This document shows positions 33,672 to 42,006 of a stretch of 64,000 nt of DNA, piece after piece. The position numbers and the translations under genes were made by a program. The DNA is taken from assembly GCA_016209705.1 (NCBI GenBank), contig JACQVR010000021.1, forward strand, positions 1-64,000, in the 5' to 3' direction. The notes below the pieces were generated by a model. The model was not told the DNA's origin and searched no databases. It saw only the letters and a list, made by a program, of their open reading frames with translations. Every line of letters begins with the position of its first letter. Positions within the stretch are counted from its first letter, which is position 1. The stretch comes from Planctomycetota bacterium (GTDB lineage: Bacteria; Planctomycetota; MHYJ01; JACPRB01).

Positions 33672-35309
33672 ATGCGAAACCTCCTAACGTTCATGGAGTA
33701 CGCCGCGCTTGCAGGCGCTCTGGCCGTTTTCGGCTGTCATTCCTCGGATCGAGACCCGGCCACCGGCACGGTGGACCTCTATATGACGGACGCTCCGGGC
33801 GAGTACCTGGAAGTGGTGGTTACCATCGACGCCGTCTCGATCAAGTCCTCCGGCGGCGACTGGGTGGAACTTCCGCTCAACACCGACATCGACGTCGGCG
33901 GAGCGGTCGTCGACAAGGACATCCCTCGCGGACGGCTGACGATCGACCTGGTGCAACTCGGCCAGGGCGAGCCGATGCGGCTGGCCTTGGGCCGTGTGCC
34001 CGCGGGACACCTCGATCAGATCCGCCTGCACGTCGTGGAAGACATGGTCAACGGACAGCGTACGCCGTGGGTGCTGGAGGACATACCAGAAGCCATGCGC
34101 GAGTTCGTCAAGATCCCCAGCGGTCATCAGACTGGACTCAAAATCGTCCCCCGGAACGTGGAGGTTCTCGCGGACGGCCTTGTCGCGGTCACGCTCGATT
34201 TCGATGCCCAAAGGTCCGTGATCAAGCTGACCGATTCCGGCCTCGGGGGACCGAGCCGAGGGTTTGACTTCCTGCTCAAGCCGGTGATTTTCGTGAAAGA
34301 CGCGGAAAGTCTGGTTCAGCCCGCCACGACCATCGCCGTCGGCCTGAATTTTCCGACGGGCGTGGACTATCTTCGGCGGGACGAGGCGACCGCCTCCGAC
34401 GATCGCATCGCCGTCTCCAACGGGGGCACCGCCTCGAGCGCGGAATCCAGCAACGCATCGACCGTCTTGACGCTCGATCCCTCAGGGTACGCGTCCGGAA
34501 CGCCGATCGACGCGACGGCGACCGACGGCTCGGTCGTTCGAGCGGTGATGACGCAACCTCCTCTCGGCTTGCGGAGAAGCGAAGGACTTCGGGGAGCCGG
34601 GGCGTTTGAAGCGGTCGCCGGGGAAGAGGTGGCTCACTTCACGGCGGGCGACCCGCTCACGTTCACGTCGGATGTGATCGGCGGAACGCTCACGGCGGTG
34701 GAGCCTGTCGACTTCAGCGGGCGGACGGCCTACTTCTTAGGTCGGGGAACCGAGACGCTTTTCTTCGATCCGGCGTCGGGCCCGGCTCAGCCCGTCGGCA
34801 TCTCCGGACTGGCGGACGTGACCGGGCTGGCGTTCATTCCCAACGTGCCGGAGGGCATGTACGGCACGCTCATGGTTACCGATCGCGGCGCCGACCCGGC
34901 CGACCCGGCGGACGATCAGATCCTCGCGCAACCGTTGTCCGCGCTCGAATCCGGCGTCACTCTCCCGGGCCCCGCGATCCGGCATACGGCGGCCACGTTG
35001 GGTTTCCTGAACGAGCCGGTCGGCGTCGTTCGAAGCGCGGCGGGCGGCGTCTACGTCGCGATGCGAGGCAATGGATTCATCCATGAGCTGGGACCGGACC
35101 TCGCGCTGATCCGGATCCTGGACACGGGCCTCGGCGCGTCCAGCTTGAACGGGATCGCGGTCGCCGGCACTCCGGCGCTGGCGGGATTCGAGACTTCCGG
35201 CGAAGCATTGCTTCTGGCCAACACGCTGGGCCTCGACGATCCGGCGGCCGGCGATCCTCTGGATCCGGCCGCCGCGGGGGGCGGCACGATCGAAATCGTG
35301 GTACCCTGA
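33672..35309 (+). CDS. DUF4382 lipoprotein with beta-propeller-like C-terminus
   Basis: 545 residues from ATG at 33672 (AGGGG 6 nt upstream). Lipobox GALAVFGC. Residues 30-210 match DUF4382: TGTVDLYMTDAPGEYLEVVV, VTIDAVSIKSSGGDWVEL, a domain found in exported proteins. The rest has repeated short strands (FPTGVDYLRRDEATASDD, ADVTGLAFIPNVPEGMYGTL, RILDTGLGASSLNGIAV) like a propeller. Outer-envelope location expected, role unknown. A 15-bp inverted repeat follows the stop. Confidence 0.82.
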   Translation: MRNLLTFMEYAALAGALAVFGCHSSDRDPATGTVDLYMTDAPGEYLEVVVTIDAVSIKSSGGDWVELPLNTDIDVGGAVVDKDIPRGRLTIDLVQLGQGEPMRLALGRVPAGHLDQIRLHVVEDMVNGQRTPWVLEDIPEAMREFVKIPSGHQTGLKIVPRNVEVLADGLVAVTLDFDAQRSVIKLTDSGLGGPSRGFDFLLKPVIFVKDAESLVQPATTIAVGLNFPTGVDYLRRDEATASDDRIAVSNGGTASSAESSNASTVLTLDPSGYASGTPIDATATDGSVVRAVMTQPPLGLRRSEGLRGAGAFEAVAGEEVAHFTAGDPLTFTSDVIGGTLTAVEPVDFSGRTAYFLGRGTETLFFDPASGPAQPVGISGLADVTGLAFIPNVPEGMYGTLMVTDRGADPADPADDQILAQPLSALESGVTLPGPAIRHTAATLGFLNEPVGVVRSAAGGVYVAMRGNGFIHELGPDLALIRILDTGLGASSLNGIAVAGTPALAGFETSGEALLLANTLGLDDPAAGDPLDPAAAGGGTIEIVVP

Positions 35310-35323
35310 GCTGCGGAGATCCC

Positions 35324-35372
35324 GGAGGAGCCGGAGCTTGGTGTATTCTTCTCCGTGAGCTCCGGCTGCTCC
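35324..35372 (+). terminator. Hairpin after the DUF4382 gene
   Basis: GGAGGAGCCGGAGCT (35324-35338) pairs with AGCTCCGGCTGCTCC (35358-35372), one mismatch, 19-nt loop, 15 nt after the stop codon. No U-run follows. Confidence 0.5.
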
Positions 35373-35529
35373 ACGCGCTCGAAGCCGGAGGTTGTGCAAC
35401 GGATTCCCATTCCTCATCCACACCGCGGGACAGCCTCAATGTGCCGGATTTACGGATCCGGCTAGGCCAGTTCAACTGCCGTTCCGTGATGCCGCCGTAC
35501 ATATGTTTAGACGGTATCAGGAGAAATCT

Positions 35530-37635
35530 ATGTCGCCTTCCCGCACGATGCTGGCTCTTGGTCTCGGCGCCCTCTTCTTCGGCCCGGCCGTGGCGCCGCT
35601 TCAGGCCTCGGGGTCCTCCAAAGCTTCCGGACTCGTCCGGTCGCGCGATGGAGATATTGAAGAGCTCCGGAAGCTCCGGCGCGAGCGGCGCCATAAAGTG
35701 GCGGAAGCCGCGGCTCTGAAAAAAAACGCCGACGACGAGAGCCGGAGGAAAGCGGAACGGCTCCAAGAGGAAGTGGAGGCGGTGGGGAAATCCATCGATC
35801 GCGTGGTCCCCAAAATCATCCAGGCGCTGCTCAAGGATCTCAAGAGCGGCAAGCCGGAAGCCGTGGCCAAGGCGACGGCCCAGTTGGCCGAAGTGGGAAC
35901 CCCGGCGGTTTCGGAGCTGGAGAAGTTGGCCACGTCCGGCAAGGGAGATGAGCAGGCGCGCATCCAAGCCGTTCTCACCCTGATCAAGCTGGTCGAGGCG
36001 GGCGATGACGGCTTGTGGAGTCAATGGGCCTCAGGCGCCAAGGCCTCCTCCGAATACGAAGGCAAGAAGAAGAAGAACACGGATGACTGGAGCGCCATCC
36101 AGGCTTGCGGCGCGCCGGATACCGAGACGGCGGGGAGCAGGCCCACGGCATGGCGCGGCAAGACAGCGAGCAGGCGGCGGAGGAGGAACCGAGGCGAGGA
36201 GTGGCTCGAATTGACCTACCAAGTGCCGGTGCGTCCCGTGCGGGTCCGCGTCCACGAAACGTTCAATCCCGGCGCCGTGGTGAAGATCGAGGCTCAGGAT
36301 CCCGAGACCAACTGGCAGGTGTTGTGGGAGGGGAAAGATCCGACGACCGAAGCTCCGGCTTTCCTCGATGTTCCGTTCGATCCGCCCGCCTATGCGACGC
36401 GCTTGCTCCGAGTGACGCTGGATATGGAGGGAGTCTCGGGGATGAGCGAGATCGACGCGGTTCAGCTCATCGGCGAGCCGACGGGAGAAGCCGTCACGGT
36501 CAAGGAAATCACGAGGGCGGATCTGCTGTGGGAGTACTTCGGGCCGCCGCCGCCGAAACACGCCATCTCGAAAGAGGAGGCCGTCAAGATCGCCGTGCAG
36601 GAACTCCTCAAGATGCAGGAAAAGACCGGCCGGTGGTCGTATGAGGCCTACCATCAGGACCCGCAAGAAAAGGGAGGGCTTCCCTACGGATTCCAGGTCG
36701 GGGGCACGTCGATCGTCGGCGAGGCGCTGCTCCTGACCGCCCCCGACGACAAGGAGGTGATGGCGGCCGTGCACCGCGGGCTGGCCTGGACGTTGAAAGC
36801 ACTGGAGCACAAGAAAATGACGCCCCGACTCAAGGAAGCGTACGACGTCCGCATCTGGGGCCACTGCTATGCGCTGCAATTCCTGTGTCGTCTCCGCGGC
36901 ATGAACAAGATGGGCGAGTACGCGGAGGCCGTCAAGGAATGGATTCCGAAGCTGGTGGACACCATCATCAAGGAGGAAAGCCCGAAAGGCGGCTGGAACT
37001 ACGCGAGCCGTAGAGTCCCGGCGTCGTTCGTGACTTCTCCCATGGCGCAGGCGCTGATGCTCGCGAAATCGCAGGGCGAGGCGGTTCCCGACGAACTGAT
37101 GCAGCGCACCCTCGAGTTCCTGGAAGCGTGCCGTTTGAAGGACGGCTCTTTCTACTATGGCGGCTCGACGAAGCGGCCGAACTGGGATGGCGGAGGATTG
37201 CCCGGAAGCGCCGGTCGCGCGGTCGTGTCCGAATCGACGCTCGGGTTCATGGGCGGCAGCTCACCCGAGAGGATTCAATTCGCGCTCGACAACTTCTACC
37301 GGAACTGGCGAGAGCTGGAAAAGCGCCGCGCGAAATCCGGCACCCATACGGGAACCTACGGCATCGCCCCCTATTACTTCTATTACGCGCACCGCTTCCT
37401 GGCTCAGTTGATCGAACTGCTGCCGGAGGAAAAGCGCCCGGCGGAGCGCCAGCGCCTGTTCCATACGATCATGGCGACGCGCGACGACGACGGCACCTGG
37501 TGCGATCGCTATCACAAGGTCCACCATCGTTCCCGCAACGTCGATACGGCCTTCGTGCTTCTGGCGTTCCTGGCCGAGAAGGCGCCGCTGCCGCCGAGGT
37601 TGGGCAAGCGGATCGATGATTTTGACCCGCGCTGA
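35530..37635 (+). CDS. Exported protein: coiled coil, discoidin-like and squalene-cyclase-fold domains
   Basis: 701 residues; AGGAG 7 nt before ATG. Signal peptide MLALGLGALFFGPAVAPLQA. A charged coiled coil (LRKLRRERRHKVAEAAALKK) and a HEAT-like stretch follow. Residues about 165-315 resemble an F5/8 type C (discoidin) beta-sandwich (EWLELTYQVPVRPVRVRVHE, LLRVTLDMEGVSGMSEIDAV). The C-terminal 380 residues have the alpha/alpha-toroid pattern of prenyltransferase/squalene-cyclase repeats (LLKMQEKTGRWSYEAYHQD, YDVRIWGHCYALQFL, GWNYASRRVPASFVTSPMAQ). No cyclase DxDD motif is seen, so an enzyme role is doubtful. Planctomycetes have many such proteins. Confidence 0.8.
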   Translation: MSPSRTMLALGLGALFFGPAVAPLQASGSSKASGLVRSRDGDIEELRKLRRERRHKVAEAAALKKNADDESRRKAERLQEEVEAVGKSIDRVVPKIIQALLKDLKSGKPEAVAKATAQLAEVGTPAVSELEKLATSGKGDEQARIQAVLTLIKLVEAGDDGLWSQWASGAKASSEYEGKKKKNTDDWSAIQACGAPDTETAGSRPTAWRGKTASRRRRRNRGEEWLELTYQVPVRPVRVRVHETFNPGAVVKIEAQDPETNWQVLWEGKDPTTEAPAFLDVPFDPPAYATRLLRVTLDMEGVSGMSEIDAVQLIGEPTGEAVTVKEITRADLLWEYFGPPPPKHAISKEEAVKIAVQELLKMQEKTGRWSYEAYHQDPQEKGGLPYGFQVGGTSIVGEALLLTAPDDKEVMAAVHRGLAWTLKALEHKKMTPRLKEAYDVRIWGHCYALQFLCRLRGMNKMGEYAEAVKEWIPKLVDTIIKEESPKGGWNYASRRVPASFVTSPMAQALMLAKSQGEAVPDELMQRTLEFLEACRLKDGSFYYGGSTKRPNWDGGGLPGSAGRAVVSESTLGFMGGSSPERIQFALDNFYRNWRELEKRRAKSGTHTGTYGIAPYYFYYAHRFLAQLIELLPEEKRPAERQRLFHTIMATRDDDGTWCDRYHKVHHRSRNVDTAFVLLAFLAEKAPLPPRLGKRIDDFDPR

Positions 37636-37648
37636 GCGTCCGCAGACA

Positions 37649-37687
37649 CCCCGCCGGTTCCTCAGATGATCCGAAGAACCGGCGGGG
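37649..37687. terminator. Bidirectional terminator-like hairpin
   Basis: CCCCGCCGGTTC (37649-37660) pairs perfectly with GAACCGGCGGGG (37676-37687), 12 bp, 15-nt loop, located between the plus-strand toroid gene and the minus-strand macB remnant. Confidence 0.7.
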
Positions 37688-37691
37688 AGCG

Positions 37692-38003
37692 CTACTCCGC
37701 CCGCAACGCGTCCACCGGATTCAAGCGCGCCGCTCGTAGGGCGGGCACGCTGCCGGCGACCACTCCCACGGCCAACGAGACCGCCAGCGCCAGCGGAAGG
37801 CTCCACATCGGCGTTTCAATCCAGAAGCCGGGGATCGCGGCGGCCAGGAAGGCGCCAAGACCGACGCCGAGACTTATCCCCGCCATGCCCCCCGCCAGAG
37901 ACAGGCCGCCCGCTTCGGCCAGAAAGAGGAGCATCACCTGCCGGTCGCTCGCCCCCAGGGCTTTGATCAGTCCGATCTCGCCGGTCCGTTCATGCACCGC
38001 CAC
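37692..38003 (-). pseudogene. MacB/FtsX-type permease, C-terminal end
   Basis: VHERTGEIGLIKALGASDRQ, VMLLFLAEAGGLSLAGGMAG and LNPVDALRAE are the last 100 residues of a MacB-type permease (three helices). The N-terminal helix and periplasmic domain are missing; it is fused directly to the ATPase fragment at about 38003. Confidence 0.75.
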
Positions 38004-38350
38004 CCAATGGTCTGCCCTTTGAGGTTCAGGTCGATCAAGAGGCGAACGATGTCCCGCCCCGAGGCGCAGTCGAGATTGCCCGTCGGCTCGTCGGCCAGCA
38101 GGATCGGCGGCTTCATCGCCAGCGCGCGCGATCGCCACCCGCTGGCGCTCCCCGCCGGAGAGCTGGTCCGGCCGGTGCTGGACCCGCGGTTCCAACCCCA
38201 CCGCCGCCAAGGATTCGCCCGCGACCCGCCGCCGCTCCGCGCCGGGCCGGCCGGCGAAAATCATCGGCAGCTCCACGTTGCGCAGCGCCGACATCCGCGG
38301 CACCAGATGGAACGTCTGGAAAATGAACCCGATTTTTTCGCGTCGGACGA
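38004..38350 (-). pseudogene. MacB-type ABC ATPase, internal fragment
   Basis: REKIGFIFQTFHLVPRMSAL (Q-loop), DQLSGGERQRVAIARA (signature), then in another frame ILLADEPTGNLD (Walker B) and LLIDLNLKGQTI. Walker A and everything before the Q-loop are gone; a frameshift lies at about 38128. It joins the HlyD fragment upstream. Confidence 0.75.
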
Positions 38351-38625
38351 GGACCCGATCCCCCCTCGAGCAACGCGAGCGTGGGGATTCGAAGAACGTC
38401 CGGCTCGCGGCGGAGGATGACTTCGACGTCGGCGGACGTGCCCGGTTTCAACTCCAGCGAACGGACGTCGCCCTCGAGTTCGACTTCGACCACGACGGTG
38501 CGATTCTGTTCTTCCACCTCGGAAACATACGGAGCGATCCCTGCGCGGCGAAGCCGTTACCGCCACGTGCGGGTTGGCGACGGCCTGGCGAGTGGCGGCA
38601 TCCGAAGTCCGGGCTCCGGATCGCC
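38351..38625 (-). pseudogene. MacA/HlyD-type adaptor, C-terminal fragment
   Basis: VANPHVAVTAS, then after a frame change APYVSEVEEQNRTVVVEVEL, KPGTSADVEVILRREPDVLR and IPTLALLEG: the beta-barrel part of a periplasmic adaptor. A run of six C (38360-38365) shifts the frame before DRVLV. The rest of the adaptor is absent. Confidence 0.65.
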
Positions 38626-38643
38626 CTCCGACTCCCCCGGAGC

Positions 38644-38677
38644 GACTATGGACCGTGGACCGTGGACAATGGACTCA
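38644..38677. repeat. Iterated-word array, AGTCCNN class (one arm)
   Basis: GACTATG-GACCGTG-GACCGTG-GACAATG-GACT, the reverse-complement arm of the family. Immediately after the stop of the CBM48-like gene (minus) and next to the macA remnant. Confidence 0.7.
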
Positions 38678-38679
38678 AG

Positions 38680-39045
38680 TTATGGCGTCATCCGGCCGGA
38701 TTCACCGGCTCCGGGAACCGACATCACGCAATTCTCGCCGCCGAAAGGGTTGGGAACGCGGCGAGTCGCCTCGGGATTGTCCCGCCATTCGCCGTCGACG
38801 ATCAACCGGTACTGGTAGTCGCCCGGGCGCAGATGCAGGCGAGTTCGCCACACGCCGTCCGGGTCTTTGCGCAATCGGTATCGGTCCGCCGCCCACCCGG
38901 TGAAGTCTCCCGTGAGGATCACTTCCCGTTGGGCATCCGTCCGAATCTCAACGAGGACTTCCGTCGTGTCGCGCGGCGGCGCCTGGCGGATGTCCATTTC
39001 AAATCCCATGATCCCGCCCCGTGATTTCTGTAAACGTTCTTTCAT
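38680..39045 (-). CDS. Small glycogen-binding-like (CBM48/AMPK-beta) protein
   Basis: 121 residues from ATG at 39045 (GAGGTGAGG upstream). Residues 30-110 match a CBM48 module: VLVEIRTDAQREVILTGDFT, GWAADRYRLRKDPDGVWRT, LRPGDYQYRLIVDGEWRDNP and NPFGGENCV. Conserved Trp and Lys/Arg for glucan contact are present. Stand-alone modules of this size are known in bacteria; probably a carbohydrate sensor. Confidence 0.82.
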   Translation of the reverse strand: MKERLQKSRGGIMGFEMDIRQAPPRDTTEVLVEIRTDAQREVILTGDFTGWAADRYRLRKDPDGVWRTRLHLRPGDYQYRLIVDGEWRDNPEATRRVPNPFGGENCVMSVPGAGESGRMTP

Positions 39046-39432
39046 GGCCTCACCTCGATGATCAGCCGCTCCCTCTTGCACGGGGTCGTCCACGCCGCGG
39101 CCGGCGCCACGCCCCGGATTGATAGAGCAAAAGGGATGCCATGAGACCATCCAGCGCCTCGCTCGCGGGTGTGAATGAATCGAGAAACATTACCGAGGTC
39201 ACGTCCATGGCCTTGGAAGTCCGCTCGGGTTTGGCCGCCAAGACGACATCGTTGAAATTTCCTCCACCCCTCGCGAAGATTTCACCACTCCGGAAGGAAA
39301 GGGGGCGCGCTTGAGGGATCTTGGAGTCTCTTGAGTGTCAAAGAGCCAGGCCATCTCGAAGCGGAAATATCGAGCCTTGCGAACGCCTTCCCATAGGCGA
39401 TCCTGACCTGGAACACGTGGAGGAATTCAACC

Positions 39433-39632
39433 ATGTCAAGAATCACGCTCTCCGCCATCAAGACCGATATCGGGGGATGCGTCGGGCATACGACGGTTCA
39501 TCCGGACGTCGAAGAAATATGTTGGCGCTGCCTCGATGAGGCTCGTCAACAAGGCAAGGTTGGTGGGTCCACGCGACCTTTTCGATGATCCGGGCTTCGA
39601 TCGCGCCCGTGACGAGGCGGACCGGATCGCGG
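39433..39632 (+). pseudogene. Fructose-1,6-bisphosphate aldolase/phosphatase, two fused ends
   Basis: GGAGG 9 nt before ATG. Residues 1-43 match the N-terminus of class V FBP aldolase/phosphatase (ITLSAIKTDIGGCVGHTTVH, PDVEEICWRCLDEARQQGK). Directly after, in another frame, ARLVGPRDLFDDPGFDRARD and EADRIAE match the region near residue 330 of the same family (about 380 residues). About 290 residues are missing and the joint is out of frame; the in-frame stop is at 39586. The stretch 39046-39432 holds no feature I can support. Confidence 0.8.
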
Positions 39633-39705
39633 AGGCGAAGGTACAGGGAGCCGACTTCGACGCCGTCGACGACGACGGCCAGCGGGACGACCTCTTGCGA
39701 CCCAT
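39632..39705 (-). pseudogene. 5' stub of an unidentified gene
   Basis: AAAGGAGG lies 5 nt before ATG at 39705. After MGRK, and with a one-base shift, the reading EVVPLAVVVDGVEVGSLYLR has strong coding bias; then it collides with the FBP aldolase fragment. Family not recognised. Confidence 0.4.
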
Positions 39706-39751
39706 GAACGCCTCCTTTCGGAAAGCGTCCCTCTTGACGAGGACCATCTCA

Positions 39752-39769
39752 CTGGAGACATGTCTCCAG
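39752..39769. promoter_or_regulatory. Perfect 18-bp palindrome
   Basis: CTGGAGACATGTCTCCAG is fully self-complementary. It lies 25 bp downstream of tRNA-Val(CAC) and 47 bp upstream of the ATG at 39705. It could be an operator, or as RNA a 7-bp hairpin ending the tRNA transcript. Confidence 0.55.
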
Positions 39770-39793
39770 CGAAAGCCCTTTAATTGAGGTTAA

Positions 39794-39867
39794 TGGGCGT
39801 TGAGGGACTCGAACCCCCGACCTCTTGGGTGTGATCCAAGCGCTCTAACCAACTGAGCTAAACGCCC
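39794..39867 (-). tRNA. tRNA-Val(CAC)
   Basis: 74-nt cloverleaf: acceptor GGGCGTT/AACGCCC, D arm GCTC/GAGC, anticodon stem CTTGG/CCAAG with loop ATCACAC (anticodon CAC, reads GUG), T arm GGGGG-TTCGAGT-CCCTC with one mismatch-tolerant pair, discriminator A. CCA not encoded. Confidence 0.97.
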
Positions 39868-39869
39868 GG

Positions 39870-39895
39870 GAGACGGCCCGCGGTCGGGTCGTCTC
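39870..39895. terminator. Hairpin abutting the tRNA 5' end
   Basis: GAGACGGCCCG-CGGT-CGGGTCGTCTC, 11-bp stem, 2 bp upstream of the tRNA and downstream of birA. May end birA transcription or guide tRNA processing. The remaining 170 bp to birA show nothing else. Confidence 0.5.
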
Positions 39896-40066
39896 CATGT
39901 CCGCGGAATGTGCCTCCCCCTCGGCGGCCGTTCTCCGAACCCCCATCCAGATGCCCCCATGCCTTCGGCGAGCGCGGATCGTACCAGGATCGATTCGGAT
40001 TTAGAAGCGTCGCCGCGGCACCGGCCGGCGTCGTACCTCACGCTCGAGCAACCTCGCACCGCCCGC

Positions 40067-40858
40067 CTATCCCGCCACGTCGAGCTTCTCGATATGTTCG
40101 CCCCGGAACACACGGACGGGGCCCGCGTCGAGACGCACTTCGATGCCTTCGATGGGATCCACCTCCTCCACGACGCCTCCGTAGGTCTTTCCCTCGGCGC
40201 GGATCCGGACCCTCCGATTCAGGATCTCCGATCGATCCCGCCACGCCTTGCGAATCTCCTTGATCCGATGCGCCGGGTCGTCCGCCCAGCGCTCCATCGC
40301 CTCCATGAGCGCCCGCGCCACGTGGATCCGACTGACCTCCTCCCCCTTCTCGATCGACAGGGATGTCGCCGTCGCCCGCAGCTCCTTCGGAAAATCGGAC
40401 GCCGCCACGTTGACGTTGACGCCGATTCCCGCGACGAACAAATCCGGCCTCCCCGAGATGAAGCGCGATTCCACCAGCACGCCCGCCAGCTTCTTTCCCG
40501 CCGACACGACGTCGTTGGGGAAGCGGATCCCCGCCTCGATCCCGCCCGCCTCCTCCACCGCGTCCGCCGCCGCCAGGGCCGCCGCCGCCGTCACCAGCGG
40601 AACCCGATCCACGGAAATCTCCGGACGCAGGATCACGGAACACAGAATTGAGGTCCCCCGAGGCGCGAACCATTCGCGCCCCATCCGCCCCCTCCCTCGG
40701 CGCTGCTCCTCCGCGAAGATCGCCGTCCCGTGCGGCGCGCCTTCCACGGCCTGGCTCCAAGCCGCGTCGTTGGTGGACCCCACCGACTTGAGGCACAGAA
40801 TCTTCCGCCCCATGTTCCGGGCCGCCAGCCGCGCTCCAATGGCATGAGGCGTCAACAT
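40067..40858 (-). CDS. birA: Biotin--[acetyl-CoA-carboxylase] ligase, no HTH domain
   Basis: 263 residues. Biotin-adenylate loop GRGRMGREWFAPRGTSIL, substrate strand RFPNDVVSAGKKLAGVLVES with the catalytic Lys, central GIGVNVNVAASDFP, and a C-terminal SH3-like domain (VRIRAEGKTYGGVVEEVDP). The N-terminal repressor domain of bifunctional BirA is missing, so it acts only as an enzyme, attaching biotin to carrier proteins. Starts 7 nt inside the end of nadC. Confidence 0.95.
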   Translation of the reverse strand: MLTPHAIGARLAARNMGRKILCLKSVGSTNDAAWSQAVEGAPHGTAIFAEEQRRGRGRMGREWFAPRGTSILCSVILRPEISVDRVPLVTAAAALAAADAVEEAGGIEAGIRFPNDVVSAGKKLAGVLVESRFISGRPDLFVAGIGVNVNVAASDFPKELRATATSLSIEKGEEVSRIHVARALMEAMERWADDPAHRIKEIRKAWRDRSEILNRRVRIRAEGKTYGGVVEEVDPIEGIEVRLDAGPVRVFRGEHIEKLDVAG

Positions 40859-41703
40859 GGACGAAGGTCGAGCGAGAGGTCGATCGCGGGAGCCGAGTGG
40901 GTCAACGCGCCCACGCTGATCCAATCCACCCCGGTCGCCGCGATCGCCCGCACCGACTTCAGCGTCACGCCGCCCGACGCTTCCAGCGTCAGCGCGGGGT
41001 TCGCCCGGCGAAGTCGAGGAACGAGCGATCGCAACGCGGCCACGCTCATGTTGTCGAGCAGCAACGCGTCCACTTCCCACGTCGCGAACACAAGCGCCTG
41101 CTCCGGCGTCTGCGCTTCGATCTCGATTCGAAAACGGGCTCCGCGGCGCCGGCGCAACGCCGCCACCGCGCGGCGCAGCGCCTCCAGGTCGCCCGCCCCT
41201 TGGATGTGATTGTCCTTGATGAGCGCGGCGTCGAAGAGGCCGAACCGGTGGTTCGTTCCGCCTCCGGCCCGCACGGCGTATCGCTCCAGGAGGCGGCAAC
41301 CCGGCGTGGTCTTGCGTGTATCGAGGATCCGCGCTCCCGTTCCGCGCACGGCGTCCACGAACGCCCGCGTCAACGTCGCGATCCCGGACAGGCGCTGCAA
41401 GAAATTCAGCGCCACCCGTTCGCCCGTCAGGATGGATCGAGCTTTCCCGGTCACCCGCGCGACGGCCCGCCCCGAACGCGCCCGCGCCCCGTCCTTCACG
41501 AGCGGGGCGAGCGCCGCTCCTCCCAGCCGCCGAAATACCTCTCGAGCCAGGGGAAGACCACAAATCACGGCCGGGCGCTTCAGGACAATCATGCCGACCG
41601 CGCGCCGGTCGAAAGGAATCGTCGCTTCAGACGTGACGTCGCCCGACCCCACGTCCTCCGCCAGAGCTTGGGCGACGAGGCGCGCTACCTCGGAACGGCG
41701 CAT
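40852..41703 (-). CDS. nadC: Nicotinate-nucleotide pyrophosphorylase (carboxylating)
   Basis: 283 residues from ATG at 41703. QPRTase landmarks: LAEDVGSGDVTSEATI, ARVTGKARSILTGERVALNF, LDTRKTTPGCRLLERYAVRA GG split by the family GG(G/T)NHR motif, FGLFDAALIKDNHI, VDALLLDNMS and LEASGGVTLKSVRAIAATGV. Converts quinolinate and PRPP to nicotinate mononucleotide in NAD synthesis. An upstream in-frame extension is encoded by a repeat and is not likely used. Confidence 0.95.
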   Translation of the reverse strand: MRRSEVARLVAQALAEDVGSGDVTSEATIPFDRRAVGMIVLKRPAVICGLPLAREVFRRLGGAALAPLVKDGARARSGRAVARVTGKARSILTGERVALNFLQRLSGIATLTRAFVDAVRGTGARILDTRKTTPGCRLLERYAVRAGGGTNHRFGLFDAALIKDNHIQGAGDLEALRRAVAALRRRRGARFRIEIEAQTPEQALVFATWEVDALLLDNMSVAALRSLVPRLRRANPALTLEASGGVTLKSVRAIAATGVDWISVGALTHSAPAIDLSLDLRPC

Positions 41704-41726
41704 CAGGCGGCCCGGCCTTCCGGGTG

Positions 41727-42006
41727 ATGGTCGAGATGTTGGAGATATGGAGATAGGCCGTGCCATCATTGAGGGTCTTATCTCCACGGCTTCGATATCA
41801 GCTTAGGGCTCGTGAAAAAGTAAGTGCTCTTTTTTTGATCAACCGCCAAAACGCCAAATCGCCATCGGGGTCTCTTTTGGCGAGCCTTTTGGCGGTTTGG
41901 CCGCTTTGGCGGTTCAAGTCTTCCACCAGAAATCGATCCTTTGTTTATTCACAACTCCTTATCTCCAATATCTCGACATCCCCTTGAATCTCTCAACACG
42001 TCCCTA
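41727..42006. repeat. Nested composite: GGAGATAN element enclosing NCGCCAAA palindrome
   Basis: Outer left arm 41727-41803 (GTCGAGATGTTGGAGATATG, GAGATAGG, loop complement CATTGAGGGTCTTATC matching GATAAGACC of the other copies). Inner octamer palindrome 41839-41920 (AACCGCCAAA-ACGCCAAA, GGCGAGCCTTTTGGCG, GCTTTGGCGGTT). Outer right arm 41955-42006 (CCTTATCTCCAATATCTCGA, CATCCCCTTGAATC). The sucD stop codon and its last codons are supplied by the right arm. No gene lies in between. Confidence 0.85.

Noticed and set aside
40730-41209. Plus-strand frames opposite nadC/birA
   Set aside because: Shadow frames; the minus-strand enzymes are unambiguous.
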